Assembly (NCBI GenBank): GCA_016219075.1
Contig: JACRCJ010000209.1
Coordinates: 1-5,428, forward strand
Reading direction: 5' to 3'
Origin: Deltaproteobacteria bacterium
GTDB taxonomy: Bacteria > Desulfobacterota > GWC2-55-46
DNA length: 5,428 bases
In this document: positions 1-5,428 of the stretch, piece by piece
Layout of the letters: each line of letters starts with the position of its first letter
Numbering within the stretch: the first letter of the stretch is position 1
Notes under the pieces: generated by a model
Database searches by the model: none
Told to the model about the DNA's origin: nothing
The model's input: the letters and a program-made list of their open reading frames with translations, nothing else
Made by a program: the position numbers and the translations under genes

Positions 1-1274
1 AGGCCGCCGGCGTCGGAGTCTCCGCCGGGGTTTTTGACATACTGTATGTCCGGGGAGAGATGAAACCCCGTGTACTCCGAGGCGCCGCCTACCGAGATAT
101 TGTAGTACGCCTCCAGATAGGTCTCGTTTGAATCATTGAAGGCCGGGTCCTGGCTCTTTTTGAAGTCCCTGTAGACCTTCCCCATGCGCGAAGTCCCCAC
201 GCCGAGACCTATCGAGTCGTCGGGCCTGCCGAAGGCGGCCCCGCTTATGTTGGCGCCGAGGCTTAAGTGGGCGTTGAACTGCGCCACCTTCTTGCTCTGC
301 TCTCCGGCCCTGAGCCACACGCCTACGGTCTCGGTCACCATCTGGTCGATGCTCACGCCGAAGCCCTTGTTCTCGGCCTTTACGAGCCCCGCGTTGCCGG
401 GGTCGGCGGTATTGGCAAGCTCGGCCACGCTCCTGCCCTGCCTGTTCCAGTAGTAGACCCTGTAGTTCCCGTCCTTTCCTGCGGGCTTAAGAGCGAAGTT
501 CAGCTCGGCCATGTAGAACGGGTTGTCGAAGGCGTCGACATAATCGCCATTGCCCTCGAAGGCCCCGACGGATATGTCTATGTTCTCAACGGGCCAGTAT
601 GTGACCCTTACGCCGGGGCCGTAGAAGTCCCCGGAGCCGCCGAACTCTATCGCGGGGTTATTGACGAAGGTATTGGCCATGAACTGGGTCCTCTCGTTGT
701 TGGCGAAGTCGTTGGAGTCGAAGTACCCGGTTATGTCGAGCTGTCCGGCAGAGACTATGAGGCAGGGGCCGAAGCTGTGCTCGTAGTAGACCTGGGTCAT
801 GTGCACGCTGGTGTCGTTGAACGACTCGATATCGGCGTTAGTGCCCGTAGAGTTGCCGTTGGGAGAAGTAAAAAGGGCCGGGAGGTTTCTTAAACCGGTC
901 CCGTGCTGAAAGTCAAGGACCACTACCGCCCTGCCGTCCTTGCCCACAGGGGACTCTATCGCGAGGTCCGCGGAGACGGCCGCCGCCCCGCGGGTATGCG
1001 CGCCTTTTATGCGGTTTATGCCATGAGCCGTGATTGTCAGGCCCCCGCTTATCTTCAAGCCGTATATGCTGTGTATCGGGTGGAGCTTGTGGCCGAGCTC
1101 GTCAACTACTTCGGTATCCTGGGCCTTCTTCTCAAGTGCCTCTATCCTTGCCTTCAGTCCCTCTATCTCGCCGCCGGAAGCGGCCTTTTTGGCATCCCCC
1201 CCCTCCTCTGCCCATGCTCCGCCGCCCAAAAACACGATCGTCAATGCGAAAACCAGCGCCAACAGCCTCTTCAT
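1..1274 (-). CDS. OprB-like (carbohydrate-porin family) outer-membrane protein, C-terminus cut by window edge
   Basis: The frame opens at the ATG on 1274-1272 and runs without a stop to the left edge: 424 complete codons, so the 3' end is missing. A strong ribosome site (AGGAGGT, 1290-1284) sits 9 bases upstream and fixes the start. Residues 1-22 form a signal peptide (MKR, hydrophobic core, cleavage after AWA). Residues about 36-53 form a short charged heptad-like helix (EIEGLKARIEALEKK), followed by a His cluster (H62, H65, H68). From about residue 71 the protein is barrel-like: alternating aromatic and hydrophobic strands, Gly/Asn/Asp-rich turns and a YYW motif at 274-276. Near the end, LSPDIQYVKNPGG (406-418) resembles the C-terminal signature of OprB porins. 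It begins 33 bases after cbiO with no terminator between them, so co-transcription is likely. The substrate is unknown; a role in cobalt or cobalamin-precursor entry is inferred from context only. Base composition and codon use match the neighbours. Confidence 0.82.
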   Translation of the reverse strand, partial: MKRLLALVFALTIVFLGGGAWAEEGGDAKKAASGGEIEGLKARIEALEKKAQDTEVVDELGHKLHPIHSIYGLKISGGLTITAHGINRIKGAHTRGAAAVSADLAIESPVGKDGRAVVVLDFQHGTGLRNLPALFTSPNGNSTGTNADIESFNDTSVHMTQVYYEHSFGPCLIVSAGQLDITGYFDSNDFANNERTQFMANTFVNNPAIEFGGSGDFYGPGVRVTYWPVENIDISVGAFEGNGDYVDAFDNPFYMAELNFALKPAGKDGNYRVYYWNRQGRSVAELANTADPGNAGLVKAENKGFGVSIDQMVTETVGVWLRAGEQSKKVAQFNAHLSLGANISGAAFGRPDDSIGLGVGTSRMGKVYRDFKKSQDPAFNDSNETYLEAYYNISVGGASEYTGFHLSPDIQYVKNPGGDSDAGG

Positions 1275-1283
1275 CTTTTGCGG

Positions 1284-1290
1284 ACCTCCT
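1284..1290 (-). promoter_or_regulatory. Strong Shine-Dalgarno site of the porin gene
   Basis: AGGAGGT on the minus strand, 9 bases before the ATG at 1274. It is the best ribosome site in the window and lies in the 33-base gap after the cbiO stop. It suggests the last gene is translated independently and efficiently, in contrast to the weak site in front of cbiO. Confidence 0.8.
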
Positions 1291-1307
1291 GATGTTTTCT
1301 TTGGGGC

Positions 1308-2120
1308 TCAGTCATGCTCGTCATGCGTCGAATACGGCCCATGACTGTGGATATGCGTTATGTCGCCGTGCCTGTGCGTGTGTTCGTGTATTATGTTCGC
1401 CCTCAAAAGAAGGTCCTTGTCCCTGAGCACCGCGGCGGCCGGGCCGTCCGAGACCACCCTGTGCGATTCGTCAAGGACTACCGCCCTGGAGGCGAGGTCT
1501 TCCACGAGGCTCAAGTCGTGCGTGGCCATTACGCAGGTCTTGTTGAGTCCCTTGAGGGACTGCAGGAGATCAAAGAGCCAGACCTGGGTCCTGGGGTCAA
1601 GCCCGTTCGTGGGCTCGTCCAGCAGGAGCACGTCAGGGTTTACGGAGAGCGCCGACGCTATGGCGACCTTTTTCTTCTCTCCGCTGCTGAGCGTGTACGG
1701 GGCCCTCTCCGAGAGGTTCGATATCCCTAACATCTCAAGGAGTTCATCGACCCGTCTCTTTATATCGGTGGCCTTAACCCCGAGCTGAAGCGGGCCGAAG
1801 GCCAGCTCGTCGTAGACCGTAGGGCAGAAGAGCTGGACATCCGGCTCGGGGAAGACGAAGCCGACCCTTTCCCTGAAGCACCTGAGAAAATCCCCGCTTA
1901 AAGCACCCTCGGTGACAGCGGCCCCCATGAACTCGACCTTCCCCTCCGATGGGAACAGGAGCCCGTTCAATATCTTCAGGAGCGTGGATTTGCCGCTCCC
2001 GTTGGCCCCCAGCACCGCGAGGCTGTCGCCGGAGCGGACGCTGAAGCTCACATCCTTTAAGGCGAAGAGGCCGCCGTAACCGTAGCTGACCCCCTCGACC
2101 CTGTAGACCTCTTCATTCAT
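1308..2120 (-). CDS. cbiO: CbiO, ATP-binding subunit of the ECF-type cobalt transporter, with a His-rich C-terminal tail
   Basis: This 270-residue cytoplasmic ATPase would power Co2+ uptake by the CbiM-CbiQ membrane pair. Visible ABC motifs are Walker A GANGSGKST (38-46), signature LSSGE (144-148, a variant of LSGGQ), Walker B VLLLDEPT (164-171, catalytic E169), D-loop GLD (173-175) and switch His MATHD (H201). The Q-loop region reads VFPEPDVQLF (89-98): Pro91 (codon CCC) stands where the family normally has Gln. The nucleotide-binding fold is followed by a tail (245-270) with nine His (245, 247, 249, 251, 256, 258, 260, 266, 269), which could bind Co2+ or Ni2+; this role is inferred. The gene starts 12 bases after the cbiQ stop and has only a weak ribosome site (GGTG region), so translation may be coupled to cbiQ. 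Family assignment is firm; choice between cobalt and nickel rests on the operon. Confidence 0.95.
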   Translation of the reverse strand: MNEEVYRVEGVSYGYGGLFALKDVSFSVRSGDSLAVLGANGSGKSTLLKILNGLLFPSEGKVEFMGAAVTEGALSGDFLRCFRERVGFVFPEPDVQLFCPTVYDELAFGPLQLGVKATDIKRRVDELLEMLGISNLSERAPYTLSSGEKKKVAIASALSVNPDVLLLDEPTNGLDPRTQVWLFDLLQSLKGLNKTCVMATHDLSLVEDLASRAVVLDESHRVVSDGPAAAVLRDKDLLLRANIIHEHTHRHGDITHIHSHGPYSTHDEHD

Positions 2121-2132
2121 ACCGGCACCGGG

Positions 2133-3023
2133 TCAAGAGCTGAGGCCGAAGGATAAAAACAGGAGGAAGAGCGTGGACCCGATCCAGATATAATCCCGGG
2201 GCCCAAGCTCGGCGTCCCTCAGAGTCTTTATCTTTCCGTTAAAGCCCCTGGAGGCCATAGCCATGTTGACCTCTTCGGCGGTGTTAAGAGATTTCTTTAA
2301 TATCAGGGCGACGCGCGAAGAGAACCACTCCTGCGACTCTTTTATCCGCACGCCGCCTATGGTTCTTGATCTCCGCGCGAGGCTGGAGTCCTCGGCGACC
2401 TTTAAAAGTATGAATATGAACCTGAACATCATAAAGAGGGCCGTTACGAAAAACCGGGGGAGAGGCAGACCGGCAAGCCCTCTGAAAAACTCCGTCTGTC
2501 CCGTGGTCAGGAGCAGGAGCGCCGCCAATGATACCATGGACGCAACCCTGGTGACAAAGAAAAGTCCGTTTGAGACCCCTTCCCGCGTGACCTCGAAACC
2601 GAAAGGGCCGAGGCTTACTCCGAAGAGCCTTTCGCCCGGAGTAAAAAAACCGAAGAAGACCGGAGAGATAAGGATGAGCGTAAAGACAACGGACGGCCAG
2701 ACCCGCTTTGCCAGAGCCGAAAACCCGACCCCCGATAAGACCGTCAAAGAGGCCGTTAAAAGGACCGCCGCCGCTAAAGTGTGGATGTTCACGGAGAACG
2801 CGGCGGCCGCGATGAGAAAAAAGACCCCGGCTATCCTTGCCCTCGGCGCAACCATTTGTAAAAGCCCCCGTCTTTTCGAGTACCCCTCGGCCTCCATCAC
2901 CTCCCTCATGAAACCGGAGAAGTTCTCAAGGTTCTTATCTATAAAAGACCTTGGTGCGGCCTTGCCGCCGCCTGCGGCGCATGGCCCGCTTCTGGCCTCT
3001 TTAAACCATTCGGGCAGTCTCAT
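2133..3023 (-). CDS. cbiQ: CbiQ, membrane coupling (T) subunit of the ECF-type cobalt transporter
   Basis: CbiQ links the substrate-binding CbiM to the ATPase CbiO in the inner membrane. With the start at 3023 the protein is 296 residues (MRLPEWFKEA). An alternative ATG at 3032 would add three residues (MAQ), but its AGGA ribosome site would be only 1 base away, whereas it is 10 bases from 3023. The chosen start makes an ATGA overlap with the cbiM stop, typical of coupled translation. A soluble N-terminal stretch of about 60 residues, including FIDKNLENF (27-35), precedes roughly five or six hydrophobic segments (about 64-79, 82-102, 110-128, 153-173, 189-208, 278-294). The cytoplasmic loop carries the two T-component coupling motifs, ARRSRT (216-221) and ASRGF (257-261), which contact the ATPase grooves. 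Both are intact, so the subunit looks functional. Confidence 0.94.
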   Translation of the reverse strand: MRLPEWFKEARSGPCAAGGGKAAPRSFIDKNLENFSGFMREVMEAEGYSKRRGLLQMVAPRARIAGVFFLIAAAAFSVNIHTLAAAVLLTASLTVLSGVGFSALAKRVWPSVVFTLILISPVFFGFFTPGERLFGVSLGPFGFEVTREGVSNGLFFVTRVASMVSLAALLLLTTGQTEFFRGLAGLPLPRFFVTALFMMFRFIFILLKVAEDSSLARRSRTIGGVRIKESQEWFSSRVALILKKSLNTAEEVNMAMASRGFNGKIKTLRDAELGPRDYIWIGSTLFLLFLSFGLSS

Positions 3024-3988
3024 CTGCGCCATATCCTACCCCACAGGTATATCAAAAAGACGATAACCGCGCTTGCTCCGAGGGCTGAGATGACATAGAA
3101 GACGCCGCCCTTGAAGCCCCCCTGTGCCCACGGGGCCGAGTACCCCGGGAAAACCCCCTTCCACTCGGGCACGCTCCTCATGCCTTCGGGCACAAATCCT
3201 ATGAGCTTTGAGATTTCGTCCCTGGACCATTCGCCCCACGGCGTGCCGGAAAACAAAAGCCCTATGGGCACGAACGCTATCAGCGCAGCGAGCAGTACCC
3301 AAAGGTGCCCGAGCCCGCCCCTTTCTTCATGGAGCGCCCCGCCGGTCTTCAGTACGTAGGAGAGGACGAGGGCTGTGCCCAGGGCCTCGACCGGGCCTGA
3401 AAAGACCAGGTGCGGTATCATCATCGCAGGTAGCGTCACCCCTATCGGATAAGGGGCGTACAGCGGAACTCCGTCCGCTGAGCGCGCTATGAGCGGCTGG
3501 ACCCCAAGTTCAAGGGCTACGGCCAGGGCCGCGATATTCACCGCCGCATAAGCCGCCAGCGCAGAAGCCGCGAACGACCGTATCCCCGAAGGGGTCCCGG
3601 CCGAGAGCGCCTTTCTTATGTAGTAGCCCGAGAAGCTCATAAGAAAGGCCATGTTGAAACAGTTCGCTCCGAGAGTCGTTATCCCGCCGTCCCCGAAGAG
3701 AAAGGCCTGGAGCGCAAGCGTCATGCTGAGGGCCACGACCGAAGCCCAGGGCCCCAGGACCGCCGCCACGACTGTCGTGCCGACCATGTGGGTGCTGGTG
3801 CCGCCGGGGACCGGGATGTTGAACATCATTATTACGAAAGTAAAGGACGCCCCGAGCGCCAGAAGCGGCAGTTCCTTTGCCTTCAACGCGGATTCGACCC
3901 TCCTTGAGGCGATAAACCAGACGGGTATGACGGCGGCATAAAAGGCCGCGCAAGTCCTTGGGCTCAAGTAACCGTCGGGTATGTGCAT
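3020..3988 (-). CDS. cbiM: CbiM, substrate-binding (S) subunit of the cobalt ECF transporter, with CbiN-like C-terminal extension
   Basis: This 322-residue inner-membrane protein binds Co2+ at the outer face. The N-terminus MHIPDGYLSP is the family hallmark: the free amino end, His2 and a later His (here H67 in GGTSTHMVG) bind the metal in characterised relatives. Further family blocks are LGPWASVVALSMTLALQAF (78-96), GDGGITTLGANCFNMA (99-114) and the segment at 182-206. After the core there is an extension (about 229-322): a membrane segment, an outside loop with GTPWGEW (248-254) and a second membrane segment (about 296-316). This layout resembles CbiN (two membrane spans and a loop) or the related PDGLE region, and no separate cbiN is present, so the function may be built in. 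The start has AAGGA 11 bases upstream (4004-4000). The gene ends inside the start of cbiQ. Cobalt rather than nickel specificity follows from the riboswitch and cbiXC. Confidence 0.95.
   Translation of the reverse strand: MHIPDGYLSPRTCAAFYAAVIPVWFIASRRVESALKAKELPLLALGASFTFVIMMFNIPVPGGTSTHMVGTTVVAAVLGPWASVVALSMTLALQAFLFGDGGITTLGANCFNMAFLMSFSGYYIRKALSAGTPSGIRSFAASALAAYAAVNIAALAVALELGVQPLIARSADGVPLYAPYPIGVTLPAMMIPHLVFSGPVEALGTALVLSYVLKTGGALHEERGGLGHLWVLLAALIAFVPIGLLFSGTPWGEWSRDEISKLIGFVPEGMRSVPEWKGVFPGYSAPWAQGGFKGGVFYVISALGASAVIVFLIYLWGRIWRR
3034..3037 (-). promoter_or_regulatory. Shine-Dalgarno site that decides the cbiQ start
   Basis: AGGA lies inside the last codons of cbiM. It is 1 base from the ATG at 3032, too close to be used, and 10 bases from the ATG at 3023. 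It therefore favours the downstream start, which overlaps the cbiM stop as ATGA. Confidence 0.6.
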
Positions 3989-4019
3989 TCGGATAGATAT
4001 CCTTAACGGTCTACGGGAG

Positions 4020-4062
4020 GGGGGCGGCTGTCTTCCGTTCTTTTACGGAACTCTCGTCCCCC
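4020..4062 (-). repeat. Inverted repeat in the gap between the cbiX-cbiC fusion and cbiM
   Basis: A perfect 6-base inverted repeat (TTCCGT at 4033-4038, ACGGAA at 4045-4050, 6-base loop) is flanked by a G5 run (4020-4024) and a C5 run (4058-4062) that could close an outer stem. No U tract follows on the minus strand, so it does not look like an intrinsic terminator. It could be an mRNA-stabilising or processing hairpin between the enzyme gene and the transporter genes; that role is inference. Confidence 0.5.
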
Positions 4063-4072
4063 GTTTTCTCCC

Positions 4073-5113
4073 TTACTTTAAGGCCAAAAGCCCGGCCTCT
4101 ATCAGAAGGGCGTTCACGATGGCCGCGGCCACGGTCGACCCGCCCTTTCTCCCGGCCGAAGCGATGCTGGCCAGACCCGACCCCATAAGCTCGTCTTTAG
4201 ACTCCACGGCCCCGACAAACCCCACCGGCACCCCGACTATGAGGGCGGGCCTCGGACAGCCCTCCCTTATCATCTTCAACAGCTCCGTCAAGGCCGTCGG
4301 GGCGTTGCCTATTGCGACGATCGAGCCGGCGAGGTAAGGGGCGGCCTTACGCATAGAGGCGGCCGTTTTCGTGGTCCCCGCGGCCGCGGCCCTATTCGTT
4401 ATGTCCCTGTCGGATGAGAAGCAGCGCACCGTCACGCCGAAGGGCTTGAGCCTGCCTTTCGTGATGCCGCTTTCGACCATCTTCACATCCGTTATGATGT
4501 CGTGCCCTGACCTGATGGCCTCTATCCCGGCTTCAACGGAGCCGGGGCTGAACTTCAGGATGTCCTTGAACTCGAAGTCCGCGGTTGTGTGTATGACCCT
4601 TTTTATTATCGGCAGCCTGAGCGCGTCAGAGCCCTCTTCGTCAAGCTCCTCTGAGATTATCCTGAAGCTCTCTTTCTCTATCGGGTGCTGGGAGAATGGG
4701 GAAGGCTCCGCGCCCTTTTTCGCCGAAGACTCTTCTATCCTGTCTACCGTCGCGTCGATAATCCTATTATCGAAGCCGAGGCACCGGGTCATGGTCACTT
4801 TAAGCCCCGGGTGTCTTTTCACGGCCTCCTCAAGCTCAGCCGGTATGTCCTCTTTCACATGGAGACCCATGTAGAGGAAGTACGGCATGACCGTTATGTC
4901 CGTGAAGCCCTTTCCCACCATCGTCTCTACCGCTTCTTTTATGCCGGGAGAGGCGAGCTGCAAAAACGCGGGAAGGACGAACCCGTACCCGCCCCTCTCG
5001 CCTACGGAGGCCGCCACCTGCCGCAATGTCTCGTTGGCCCCCTCGGCCTTGCTCCCGTGGCCGAGGATCAGGACCGCCTTCCTTGAATTTTCCCTGCCGC
5101 TTGAAGTCCCCAT
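4073..5113 (-). CDS. cbiX-cbiC: Fused CbiX (sirohydrochlorin cobaltochelatase) and CbiC (cobalt-precorrin-8 methylmutase)
   Basis: A 346-residue cytoplasmic protein with two enzyme domains. Residues about 11-125 are a short-type CbiX, which inserts Co2+ into sirohydrochlorin at the entry to the anaerobic B12 pathway. Its two metal-site histidines are visible: H19 in LILGHGSK and H85 in YFLYMGLHVKEDIP. A polar linker (about 126-141) leads to CbiC (about 142-346), which moves a methyl group from C-11 to C-12 to give cobyrinate. CbiC motifs are HPIEKESF (143-150), VIHTTADFEF (173-182, with catalytic H175), GNAPTAL (269-275), VGVPVGFVGAVESK (293-306) and GRKGGSTVAAAIVNAL (321-336). Both domains look complete. 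GGAG (5123-5120) stands 6 bases before the ATG. It is the first gene after the cobalamin riboswitch and is expected to be repressed by cobalamin. No frameshift is seen, so the fusion is a true single frame. Confidence 0.95.
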   Translation of the reverse strand: MGTSSGRENSRKAVLILGHGSKAEGANETLRQVAASVGERGGYGFVLPAFLQLASPGIKEAVETMVGKGFTDITVMPYFLYMGLHVKEDIPAELEEAVKRHPGLKVTMTRCLGFDNRIIDATVDRIEESSAKKGAEPSPFSQHPIEKESFRIISEELDEEGSDALRLPIIKRVIHTTADFEFKDILKFSPGSVEAGIEAIRSGHDIITDVKMVESGITKGRLKPFGVTVRCFSSDRDITNRAAAAGTTKTAASMRKAAPYLAGSIVAIGNAPTALTELLKMIREGCPRPALIVGVPVGFVGAVESKDELMGSGLASIASAGRKGGSTVAAAIVNALLIEAGLLALK

Positions 5114-5165
5114 GAAATTCTCCGTCTTAATGTTCGGTTATGAAAAAGCCCGGAATGAACCCTCT

Positions 5166-5196
5166 GCCTTAAAAACCCCCTGGCCTTAAAACCCCC
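5166..5196. repeat. Short tandem direct repeat in the leader
   Basis: GCCTTAAAAACCCCC (5166-5180) is followed after two bases by GCCTTAAAACCCCC (5183-5196), differing by one A. The pair lies between the terminator and the ribosome site of the first gene. In the transcript it reads as two G5-U4/5 blocks. It looks like a local duplication; no function is evident. Confidence 0.7.
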
Positions 5197-5214
5197 GGGG
5201 TTTCAGAGCGCTGG

Positions 5215-5251
5215 AAATAAAAAAATCCCCTCTTCGTGAAACGAAGGGAGG
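5215..5251 (-). terminator. Intrinsic terminator of the riboswitch expression platform
   Basis: On the minus strand CCTCCCTTCGT (5251-5241) pairs with ACGAAGAGGGG (5237-5227) around a 3-base loop, with one C-A mismatch and one G-U pair. It is followed by a T-rich tract (5226-5215, seven consecutive Ts). It lies 100-odd bases before the first start codon and just after the cobalamin element. This is the expected position for a terminator that forms when cobalamin is bound. Confidence 0.85.
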
Positions 5252-5282
5252 ATGAGTGTTCCGATGAAAAAATATCGAGTTC

Positions 5283-5317
5283 CCTCACCTTCTTTACCTT
5301 CGAAGAGTTCCGTGAGG
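5283..5317 (-). other. Hairpin between the riboswitch core and the terminator
   Basis: CCTCAC (5317-5312 on the minus strand) pairs with GTGAGG (5288-5283), enclosing a 23-base interior. The interior contains CGAAGG (5302-5297), which is complementary to CCTTCG (5247-5242) in the 5' arm of the terminator, so it could supply an antiterminator strand. The pairing is read by eye and not energy-scored. Confidence 0.45.
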
Positions 5318-5320
5318 CAT

Positions 5321-5428
5321 ATCCGGGCAGGTCTCCTGACTTACGGTTTGTCCTACTCTCCGCGCCTTCCCGGCTTTTTGGCCAGTGGCGTTAATGCGGA
5401 TTTCGTCCCGTTTACAGTGGCGGGTCCG
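5321..5428 (-). promoter_or_regulatory. Cobalamin (B12) riboswitch aptamer, 5' part beyond the window
   Basis: The minus strand carries the conserved B12 box AGTCAGGAGACCTGCC (5341-5326). Before it come the core blocks CCGCCACTGTAA-CGGG (a local CCCG/CGGG stem, 5424-5407), GCCACTGGCC-AAAA-GCCGGGAAGG (5389-5367) and a GAGAGTAGGA segment (5360-5351). This matches the 3' half or more of the class I cobalamin element; such elements are usually about 180-200 bases, so roughly 70-90 bases and the promoter lie past the right edge. Binding of a cobalamin would repress the downstream chelatase, transporter and probably porin genes. The terminator after it implies control of transcription rather than only of translation. 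Confidence 0.95.

Noticed and set aside
267..893. A 208-codon open frame on the plus strand
   Set aside because: It is antisense to the porin gene. The minus frame has a signal peptide, ribosome site and family motifs; the plus frame is an effect of GC-rich codon structure.
2263..3066. A 267-codon open frame on the plus strand
   Set aside because: It mirrors cbiQ, whose membrane segments and coupling motifs are clear. The plus-strand product is a low-complexity basic sequence with no recognisable domain.
3510..3953. A 147-codon minus-strand frame inside cbiM
   Set aside because: It is a shifted frame within a well-supported cbiM and its product is Arg/Gly-rich with no motifs.
3991..4002. 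GGAT/ATCC hairpin covering the cbiM ribosome site
   Set aside because: The stem is only four pairs with a four-base loop; too weak to claim translational control.
5189..5203. AAACCCCCGGGGTTT palindrome followed by Ts on the minus strand, as a second terminator
   Set aside because: It has no room for a loop, so the usable stem is very short; the terminator at 5251-5215 is far better.
5114..5214. A small gene between the terminator and the cbiX-cbiC start
   Set aside because: No start codon with a ribosome site opens a convincing frame here; the stretch is untranslated leader.
1..5428. An undescribed defence, mobile or CRISPR system
   Set aside because: All coding space is taken by cobalt uptake, B12 synthesis and a porin; there are no spaced repeats, integrase or transposase motifs, or composition shifts.

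Overview
The window carries one minus-strand transcription unit for cobalt uptake and anaerobic cobalamin (vitamin B12) synthesis. It is read from the right edge towards the left edge. The outer-membrane porin with its signal peptide points to a Gram-negative bacterium. CbiX and CbiC, rather than their aerobic counterparts, point to the early-cobalt-insertion (anaerobic) route. DNA is GC-rich, with heavy use of AGG for Arg and ATA for Ile in all five genes, which resembles anaerobic Desulfobacterota- or Nitrospirota-like lineages. That placement is an impression from codon use and protein style, not a proof.

Layout, in transcription order. 5428-5321: the 3' part of a cobalamin riboswitch, whose 5' half and promoter lie beyond the right edge. 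5320-5114: an untranslated leader holding a hairpin, an intrinsic terminator (5251-5215) and a short tandem repeat. 5113-4073: a fusion of CbiX (cobaltochelatase) and CbiC (cobalt-precorrin-8 methylmutase). 4072-3989: an intergenic gap with an inverted repeat. 3988-3020: cbiM, the membrane substrate-binding subunit, with a C-terminal CbiN-like extension. 3023 (or 3032)-2133: cbiQ, overlapping cbiM. 2120-1308: cbiO, the ATPase, with a histidine-rich tail. 1274-1: a carbohydrate-porin-like (OprB-type) outer-membrane protein, cut by the left edge.

How the parts fit: when cobalamin is plentiful the riboswitch should favour the terminator and shut the operon off. When it is scarce, CbiM-CbiQ-CbiO would import Co2+ across the inner membrane, CbiX would place cobalt into sirohydrochlorin, and CbiC would act late in corrin-ring building. 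The porin starts 33 bases after cbiO with no visible terminator between them, so it may belong to the same regulon and supply an outer-membrane route. This last point is inference.

The core system is known biology. The points worth a second look are the porin linkage, the His-rich tail of CbiO, the substituted Q-loop glutamine of CbiO, the two-enzyme fusion, and the detailed architecture of the riboswitch expression platform. I found no CRISPR array, tRNA, rRNA, insertion sequence or phage gene.
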